NCBI GenBank assembly: GCA_003280995.1
Contig: QCDG01000002.1
Coordinates: 97,081-161,080, forward strand
From: Prochlorococcus sp. AG-355-A09
Lineage (GTDB): Bacteria > Cyanobacteriota > Cyanobacteriia > PCC-6307 > Cyanobiaceae
Direction of reading: 5' to 3'
DNA length: 64,000 nucleotides
Position numbers and translations under genes: made by a program. Positions 59,284-64,000 of the stretch are shown here, one piece after another. Numbering within the stretch: the stretch's first letter is position 1; each line of letters opens with the position of its first letter. The notes beneath the pieces were generated by a model that did not search any database, was not told where the DNA came from, and saw only the letters and a list, made by a program, of their open reading frames with translations.

Positions 59284-60564
59284 TTGAATAACTTAAAAAA
59301 CCTAAGAGGAACAGTAGACCTATTTCCTGATCAATTAATAAAGTGGCAAAACGTTGAAAAAATTTTATTAGAGCAGCTTTCTAGAGCATCCATCAAAGAA
59401 ATAAGAACACCAATATTGGAAATGACCGAATTATTTATAAGAGGAATTGGTGAAGGAACAGATGTTGTCAGTAAGGAAATGTATACATTTCTTGATAGGG
59501 GGGAGAGATCTTGCACTCTAAGACCTGAAGGAACAGCCTCAGTCGCACGAGCGTTAATACAAAACGGAATATCTTCTAATCCTCTTCAAAAACTTTGGTA
59601 CATGGGTCCTATGTTTCGATATGAAAGACCTCAAGCAGGCAGGCAAAGACAGTTTCATCAATTAGGTGTTGAGTTTATAGGACATGATTCAGTTAGAAGT
59701 GATGTTGAAATTATTGCTTTAGCTTGGGATATATTAGGCAAATTAGGAATAAAAGAACTCAATCTTGAAATAAATACGTTAGGTGATAGTAATGACAGAT
59801 CAAATTTTCAAAAATCTTTTTTAAAATGGTTAGAAACAAATAAAGATTCTCTAGATTTAGATTCTCAGAATAGAATTTCTAAAAACCCTTTGAGGATTTT
59901 GGACTCAAAGAATATTCAAACTAAAAAAGTTCTTGAAAATGCACCAAGATTATTTAATTTTTTATCTGAAAAAAGTCATAACAGATATTTAGACTTAAAA
60001 AGACAATTAGAGGTTTTAAAAATACCTTATATAGAAAATTTTAATCTTGTAAGAGGTTTAGATTACTACACTCATACAGCTTTTGAAATTACCAGTGGGG
60101 CTTTGGGCTCCCAAGCTACAGTTTGCGGAGGAGGGAGATACGACGATTTAATAAAACAAATGGGAGGGCCAAACACTCCTGCAATTGGTTTCGCTATTGG
60201 TTTAGAAAGATTAATTTTACTCGCAGGGAAAGAGCTTGAAATTCCAAGAAATACTGATATCTATATCATTAATCAAGGCTTAGTTGCTGAATCATTAGCA
60301 ATGGATTTATCTAGAAAATTAAGAAATTACGATTTGTTAGTTGAGTTAGATTTAAGCGGAGCCTCATTCTCTAAGCAATTTAAAAAGGCAAATAAACTTA
60401 AATCTAAAAGCATAATTGTTATTGGTGATGATGAGGCAGTTAATGGGGAATTTATTATAAGGCTCTTTGATCAATCAGGTAATGGAAATGAAGAGGAGGT
60501 TATATCTTTTGAGAATGATATTAAATTAGAAAATTGGATAAACAATAACTTACTTGTAAAGTGA
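59284..60564 (+). CDS. hisS: Histidyl-tRNA synthetase
   Basis: A class II synthetase of 426 residues. [29 protein letters not shown] and the histidine-binding [14 protein letters not shown] are the family motifs. The anticodon-binding domain is at about 330-420. The start is TTG at 59284, giving [12 protein letters not shown] as expected. Its stop overlaps the start of the next small gene. Confidence 0.98.
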   Translation: MNNLKNLRGTVDLFPDQLIKWQNVEKILLEQLSRASIKEIRTPILEMTELFIRGIGEGTDVVSKEMYTFLDRGERSCTLRPEGTASVARALIQNGISSNPLQKLWYMGPMFRYERPQAGRQRQFHQLGVEFIGHDSVRSDVEIIALAWDILGKLGIKELNLEINTLGDSNDRSNFQKSFLKWLETNKDSLDLDSQNRISKNPLRILDSKNIQTKKVLENAPRLFNFLSEKSHNRYLDLKRQLEVLKIPYIENFNLVRGLDYYTHTAFEITSGALGSQATVCGGGRYDDLIKQMGGPNTPAIGFAIGLERLILLAGKELEIPRNTDIYIINQGLVAESLAMDLSRKLRNYDLLVELDLSGASFSKQFKKANKLKSKSIIVIGDDEAVNGEFIIRLFDQSGNGNEEEVISFENDIKLENWINNNLLVK

Positions 60565-60854
60565 TGTTCTTGAAGATAGTGATAATTTTTCTTTTTATAA
60601 TTATTTTTTTCAATTTAAGGAATTTTCTTAAATTAAATAGAAAACAAAAAATTTTTAATTCTAAAAAAATAACAACTTTCAATAAAAAGAATCTTAATAA
60701 TTGGATGAATTTAACTAAAAAAGAAAGATATAACTTAACAAAACAAGATTCTCTTAACTACATGGAAAAAAGAAAACTTTTATTAGACGAAATTAGAAAT
60801 GAATATAAGAAAATATCTAGAAAAAATTCTGAGAGGAACATTAAGAAAAAATAA
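60564..60854 (+). CDS. Small membrane-anchored basic protein
   Basis: I recognise no family. The 96 residues begin with one hydrophobic helix (about 2-21: VIIFLFIIIFF), followed by a very Lys/Asn-rich tail with LNNWMNLTKKERYNLTKQDSLNY. It looks like an inner-membrane-tethered basic peptide. The ATG overlaps the hisS stop by 1 nt (a GTG at 60561 is also possible), so it is probably co-transcribed. It is 2 nt from the following gene. Confidence 0.6.
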   Translation: MFLKIVIIFLFIIIFFNLRNFLKLNRKQKIFNSKKITTFNKKNLNNWMNLTKKERYNLTKQDSLNYMEKRKLLLDEIRNEYKKISRKNSERNIKKK

Positions 60855-60856
60855 TT

Positions 60857-61156
60857 ATGGAAAATTACTGGACTTCTAATAAACCAATAAATGGATTAAG
60901 ACATTTTGTTTTAGTAAATGAGACTAAAGAAAAAGGAAACATTAGTTTTTTTATGGTTTCTGTCCTTGATTCTGAAATTAACTTAAAAACTACTTATGAA
61001 GAATTAATAAATAGTGGAAATTGGCAGAAGGGTTGGATCAATCTTTCAAAGCATCAATCGATTACAGAAGAATACCTTAACTATAAATCCATCAATAAAG
61101 GAAAGGTTATCGATGAGATATTCATTAATGAAGATTCTTTATTTAATATTTCTTAA
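60857..61156 (+). CDS. TIGR02450-like Trp-rich small protein
   Basis: A 99-residue protein of the Trp-rich TIGR02450 (DUF2389) type by recall. It has a WTSN near the N-terminus, GLRHFVLVN, and NWQKGWINL. The function is unknown. ATG start, 2 nt after the preceding small gene, so it is part of the hisS transcript. Assignment rests on the W-T-x-RHF-x-GW arrangement. Confidence 0.65.
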   Translation: MENYWTSNKPINGLRHFVLVNETKEKGNISFFMVSVLDSEINLKTTYEELINSGNWQKGWINLSKHQSITEEYLNYKSINKGKVIDEIFINEDSLFNIS

Positions 61157-61292
61157 TTTGATATAAATCTTTCAAATCTCTTTTCTTTGTAAATACTAGG
61201 TTTTTTGTGACTTAATAATTATTTAAAAGTTTTACCCCTTTCAAAAAAATAAAATTAACGTTATCAAGGATTAATTATATTTACTTAATTCA

Positions 61293-61526
61293 ATGTTAGG
61301 GGATATGTGGAGCTCATCTGAGTTGACCTCTGAAAAACTTGGAATAACTGAAATTAAACTTTCTTTTTTACGTGAAAATGGAATACTCAAGCCTGGAATT
61401 CATTGGAAAAGCTCTCCACTCGGTCAGAAAAAACCTTGGAAACCCAAAGCGCTTTACAATGTAAAAATGTGCAGAGAAATAATTAATAAATATTATTCTG
61501 AAGAAAACTACAATATCGCAGCATAA
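61293..61526 (+). CDS. Small winged-helix/excisionase-like protein
   Basis: A 77-residue basic protein with WSSSELTSEKLGITEIKLSFLR and GILKPGIHWKSS, which resemble the HTH of small DNA-binding excisionase or MerR-like proteins (the ELxxxLGIxxxxLxxLRExGxLxPG pattern). The function is unknown. It starts at ATG 61293; an in-frame ATG at 61305 is possible. Neither has a well-placed ribosome-binding site. It is 137 nt downstream of the Trp-rich gene. No integrase is nearby. Confidence 0.6.
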   Translation: MLGDMWSSSELTSEKLGITEIKLSFLRENGILKPGIHWKSSPLGQKKPWKPKALYNVKMCREIINKYYSEENYNIAA

Positions 61527-61569
61527 AAAATGATAATATCTTAATTAACTTGGAAAAATATATAAATAT

Positions 61570-61746
61570 TCATTCGATAAGATTCTCATCCTTACACTCA
61601 ATAAGAGTGTTTTGCAAAGTTGGATATAAGTTAATCATATTGATATATTGTTTCGATTTTCTGTAAGATTTTGCAGCCTTTTTGTAATGAACTTCAGATT
61701 TCATTTCTAGTGAAAATTTTCTAGAAGACTCTTGAGAAGTAGTCAT
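61570..61746 (-). CDS. Small 58-residue basic protein, uncharacterised
   Basis: An ORF below usual length cut-offs on the minus strand. ATG 61746 to TGA at 61570 gives 58 residues: a Ser/Thr-rich start (MTTSQESSRK), then a basic stretch (KKAAKSYRKSK), then IEC and an acidic end. It shows no signal or membrane helix. Its stop faces the stop of the 61293 gene, so the two genes converge. A weak ribosome site exists at best. Reality rests on the clean open frame and plausible amino-acid composition. Confidence 0.5.
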   Translation of the reverse strand: MTTSQESSRKFSLEMKSEVHYKKAAKSYRKSKQYINMINLYPTLQNTLIECKDENLIE

Positions 61747-62076
61747 AATATTAGATGTCTTATCCCATATTTAATAATTGTTTGAAAATGAGGCAATAAC
61801 CACCATGGTGTAATGAAACAAAACATCGTTTAATGTCAGCAAAATGAAATTTATTTGACTTGTTTGAATTTAAAAATACTGGTTTATTTGATAGAACTTA
61901 TATCTCTGAGAATAATTTTTCTTCATTAAATCTACCTTTTTTAATCTTGTCTTGCCCTACGAATAATTTTTGTTTAGTAATAGTTAGGATTAATAACCTT
62001 TACAATTTTGTTATGAATTCAACTGTTTGGTGAAATATAAAGTATTCTCAAAACGTTTAAGCTAATCAATTCCTAA
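61747..62076. other. 330-nt non-coding region upstream of pcbA
   Basis: No ORF longer than about 27 codons is seen on either strand. It contains the perfect palindrome CACCATGGTG (61801-61810) and a possible -10 box TATAAA near 62036-62041 about 35 nt before the pcbA start. No clear ribosome-binding site precedes ATG 62077. A long leader or a small RNA is possible but I see no strong hairpin with a T-run here. Confidence 0.6.
61801..61810. repeat. Perfect 10-bp palindrome, possible operator
   Basis: CACCATGGTG is an exact inverted repeat about 267 nt upstream of pcbA and 55 nt upstream of the small minus-strand gene at 61570-61746. It stands out as GC-containing in an AT-rich region. A regulatory role is speculative. 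Confidence 0.4.
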
Positions 62077-63135
62077 ATGCAAACCTATGGAAATCCAGAT
62101 ACTACCTATGGATGGTGGGCTGGTAATTCAGGTGTAGCAAATCGCTCAGGAAAATTCATTGCTGCTCATGTAGCTCATGCAGGATTAATTGTTTTCTGGG
62201 CGGGTGCATTCACCCTTTTTGAACTTTCACGATTTGACCCAAGCGTCCCAATGGGGCATCAACCTCTAATCGTTCTTCCTCACTTAGCAACTCTTGGAAT
62301 AGGGTTTGATGCTAATGGTGTTGCGATGGGAGATACTAAACCTGTTCTAGCTATAGCAATAGTTCACTTAGTTTCTTCTATGGTTTTAGCAGCCGGAGGA
62401 CTTTTACATTCTTTACTTCTTCCTGGAAATCTAGAAGATTCTGATGTAGCAAGAGCTAGAAAATTCAATATTGAATGGGATAATCCAGACAAATTGACAT
62501 TTATTCTTGGTCACCATCTAATTATTCTTGGTTTCGCAGTTATTGCTTTTGTCGAATGGGCAAGAGTGCATGGAATTTATGATCCAGCTATTGGTTCTGT
62601 AAGACAGGTTGAGTATGAATTAAATTTGGCCAAAATTTGGAATCACCAAACAGACTTTTTGACTATTGATAGCCTTGAAGAAGTAATGGGAGGTCATGCT
62701 TTCCTTGCTTTCGTTGAGATCACTGGTGGTGCTTGGCATATTGCTACTAAGCAAGTTGGTGAATATACCAAATTCAAAGGCAAAGGACTTCTCTCTGCAG
62801 AGGCTGTTCTCTCATGGTCACTAGCTGGAATAGGCTGGATGGCTATTATTGCGGCTTTCTGGAGTGCAGCTAACACAACAGTTTATCCAACTGAATTCTT
62901 TGGTGAACCACTTGAATTGAAGTTTAGTATTTCTCCTTATTGGGTAGATACTGTTGATCTTCCTGATGGTGAGTACACTTCAAGGGCATGGTTAGCTAAT
63001 GTTCATTACTATTTTGGATTCTTCTTTATTCAAGGTCATCTATGGCACGCTTTAAGAGCACTAGGCTTTGATTTCAAGAGAGTAACAAATGCTATCAGTA
63101 ATATTGATAGTGCAACAGTTACTCTTAAAGATTAA
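62077..63135 (+). CDS. pcbA: Divinyl chlorophyll a/b-binding antenna protein (Pcb)
   Basis: A six-helix thylakoid antenna protein of the IsiA/CP43 family that replaces phycobilisomes in Prochlorococcus. The 352 residues start [19 protein letters not shown]. Conserved His residues are in the helices ([54 protein letters not shown]). The large lumenal loop of CP43 is absent, as expected for Pcb. ATG start. A Rho-independent terminator follows 25 nt after the stop. This gene is the strongest lineage marker in the window. Confidence 0.97.
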   Translation: MQTYGNPDTTYGWWAGNSGVANRSGKFIAAHVAHAGLIVFWAGAFTLFELSRFDPSVPMGHQPLIVLPHLATLGIGFDANGVAMGDTKPVLAIAIVHLVSSMVLAAGGLLHSLLLPGNLEDSDVARARKFNIEWDNPDKLTFILGHHLIILGFAVIAFVEWARVHGIYDPAIGSVRQVEYELNLAKIWNHQTDFLTIDSLEEVMGGHAFLAFVEITGGAWHIATKQVGEYTKFKGKGLLSAEAVLSWSLAGIGWMAIIAAFWSAANTTVYPTEFFGEPLELKFSISPYWVDTVDLPDGEYTSRAWLANVHYYFGFFFIQGHLWHALRALGFDFKRVTNAISNIDSATVTLKD

Positions 63136-63160
63136 TTTCAAAATTTTCTTACCAATATCA

Positions 63161-63188
63161 AAAGGCTCCTCTTATCGGAGCCTTTTTT
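63161..63188 (+). terminator. Rho-independent terminator of pcbA
   Basis: The hairpin arms AAAGGCTCC (63161-63169) and GGAGCCTTT (63177-63185) have a 7-nt loop, followed by a T-run to 63188. It is 25 nt after the pcbA stop and is the clearest terminator in the window. Confidence 0.92.
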
Positions 63189-63228
63189 ATTTGAAAAATT
63201 TTGTTTATTAATTTAGATTTAGAATTAT

Positions 63229-64000
63229 ATGTTTTTGAAATCATTGAATATTTTTTCGATACAGAATAAAGATATTTTTTCAAATTCTCTATTGATAAGT
63301 TTTTTTGGATTGTTAATTATATTTTTTTTATTGATTTTTGGAAGGAAATTTAAACTAGCTGTTCAACTCGAGAGATTTGGATTGCCGATAGCTGTCATAT
63401 CAGGAATTTTAGGTATATCTATAGGTCCATTTGGTGCGATACACTTTTTACCAAAAGAAACAATAAATGTTTGGAGTAATTTTCCTACTCCTCTTTTATC
63501 ATTAGTCTTCGCAACTTTAATGATGGGAAGACCTATACCCAATATAAATGGTTTAGTTAAACCGATTTTTAATCAATTTCTATTAGCTCTTTCACTAGGT
63601 TTCGGACAATTTTTTGTAGGCGGCCTTGTTGTTAAATATTTTCTGCCTCCATCTATGGACGCAAATCCTCTAATGGGTTGTTTAATAGAGGTAGGTTTTG
63701 AGGGCGGTCATGGAGCCGCATCAATAATCGGTGAAAGTTTTAATAAACTAGGTTTCCCAAATGGTTTAGATCTTGGTTTGGCTATGGCAACAATGGGTCT
63801 ATTATCCTCTTCAATATTGGGTAGCATATTTATCTTTATTGGTAGAACTTTAGGCCTTTCAGATACTGAGGAAATTCTTGAACGAAAAGATACTTTAAAT
63901 GAAAAAAATAAGATTAGAATTTTTGCAGATTTAAGAATTTTTATAATAAATCTTGGATTCTCTGGTTTGGCAATTTCTTTTGGTGTTTTGCTTCTTAAAT
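63229..64000 (+). CDS. gltS: Sodium/glutamate symporter (GltS-like), 3' end missing
   Basis: A multi-helix membrane protein, open at the window edge; 257 codons are visible. After an N-terminal soluble segment there are hydrophobic helices with GRKFKLAVQLERFGLP and the family signature EVGFEGGHGAAS at about 161-172, matching the GltS type of Na+-coupled glutamate transporters. The second half is missing. ATG start at 63229, 41 nt after the pcbA terminator. Substrate by family only. Confidence 0.82.
   Translation, partial: MFLKSLNIFSIQNKDIFSNSLLISFFGLLIIFFLLIFGRKFKLAVQLERFGLPIAVISGILGISIGPFGAIHFLPKETINVWSNFPTPLLSLVFATLMMGRPIPNINGLVKPIFNQFLLALSLGFGQFFVGGLVVKYFLPPSMDANPLMGCLIEVGFEGGHGAASIIGESFNKLGFPNGLDLGLAMATMGLLSSSILGSIFIFIGRTLGLSDTEEILERKDTLNEKNKIRIFADLRIFIINLGFSGLAISFGVLLLK

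Noticed and set aside
61293..61526. Excisionase-like gene as a sign of a prophage or genomic island
   Set aside because: No integrase, att-like repeats, tRNA insertion site or phage gene is found nearby; the tRNA-Leu is about 58 kb away.
61744..61828. A 27-codon minus-strand frame crossing the CACCATGGTG palindrome
   Set aside because: It has no ribosome-binding site and an improbable composition; too short to support.
1..64000. CRISPR array, insertion sequence or large repeat
   Set aside because: No regularly spaced direct repeats, no transposase-like frame and no terminal inverted repeats were noticed on reading both strands.

Overview
The window looks like core chromosome of a high-light-adapted Prochlorococcus or a very close relative. 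The DNA is strongly AT-rich, genes are tightly packed with frequent 1-14 nt overlaps, and TTG and GTG starts are common. It carries a divinyl-chlorophyll a/b antenna gene (pcbA), plastocyanin, two NDH-1 subunits (ndhL, ndhD), cyAbrB, Ycf51 and an intronless tRNA-Leu(UAA). The species call rests on recognised protein families and gene order, not on a database search. I see no insertion sequence, prophage, CRISPR array, rRNA or integrase.

Layout: 1-5.3 kb holds the end of glutathione reductase, a convergent Ca2+/Na+ antiporter, pyrC, tRNA-Leu, ndhL, a small membrane gene and trpA. 5.3-9.3 kb has regulators (cyAbrB, a group 2 sigma factor with a YkvA-like and a small HTH gene downstream), a YCII protein, hisIE and a pterin-synthase-like gene. 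9.3-19.6 kb is almost all on the minus strand: clpB, petE, an epimerase, hemE, glgB, an S15-type hydrolase, two small proteins and Ycf51. 19.7-26 kb is plus-strand: tamB-like, proA, folB and a lipase-like gene. 26-35 kb is minus-strand: an M3 peptidase, ndhD, thrB, glk, thrS, trpS and an RHH-like protein.

35-46.8 kb is mainly plus-strand: a DUF697 protein with a degenerate GTPase-like domain, the MntCAB manganese transporter with a coupled DUF4336 gene, menD, menB, glgA and murF, with DUF760 and lepB on the minus strand. 46.8-50.4 kb is minus-strand: glmU, a stand-alone MnmC2-type methyltransferase and aroA. 50.5-57.1 kb is a plus-strand run: comB, a nitrilase, an amidase, murI, sds and acs. 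57-64 kb holds a DUF1350 gene, a DEDDh exonuclease with an extra C-terminal domain, a pentad-repeat putative metal-binding protein, hisS and small genes, pcbA, and the start of a GltS-type transporter.

The genes serve autotrophic housekeeping. They cover photosynthetic electron flow (pcbA, petE, ndhD, ndhL, quinone tails from sds, phylloquinone from menD and menB, Mn uptake), glycogen (glgA, glgB, glk), wall building (glmU, murF, murI, amidase), outer-membrane assembly (tamB), amino acids (trpA, hisIE, proA, thrB, aroA), pyrimidine, folate and heme synthesis, and three aminoacyl-tRNA synthetases. I found no clear new multi-gene system. The most unusual items are the pentad-repeat protein at 58763-59185, the apparent pseudo-GTPase at 35213-36547, the exonuclease fusion at 57953-58732, the Zn-site variant at 8813-9283, and the small-gene and long-leader region upstream of pcbA.
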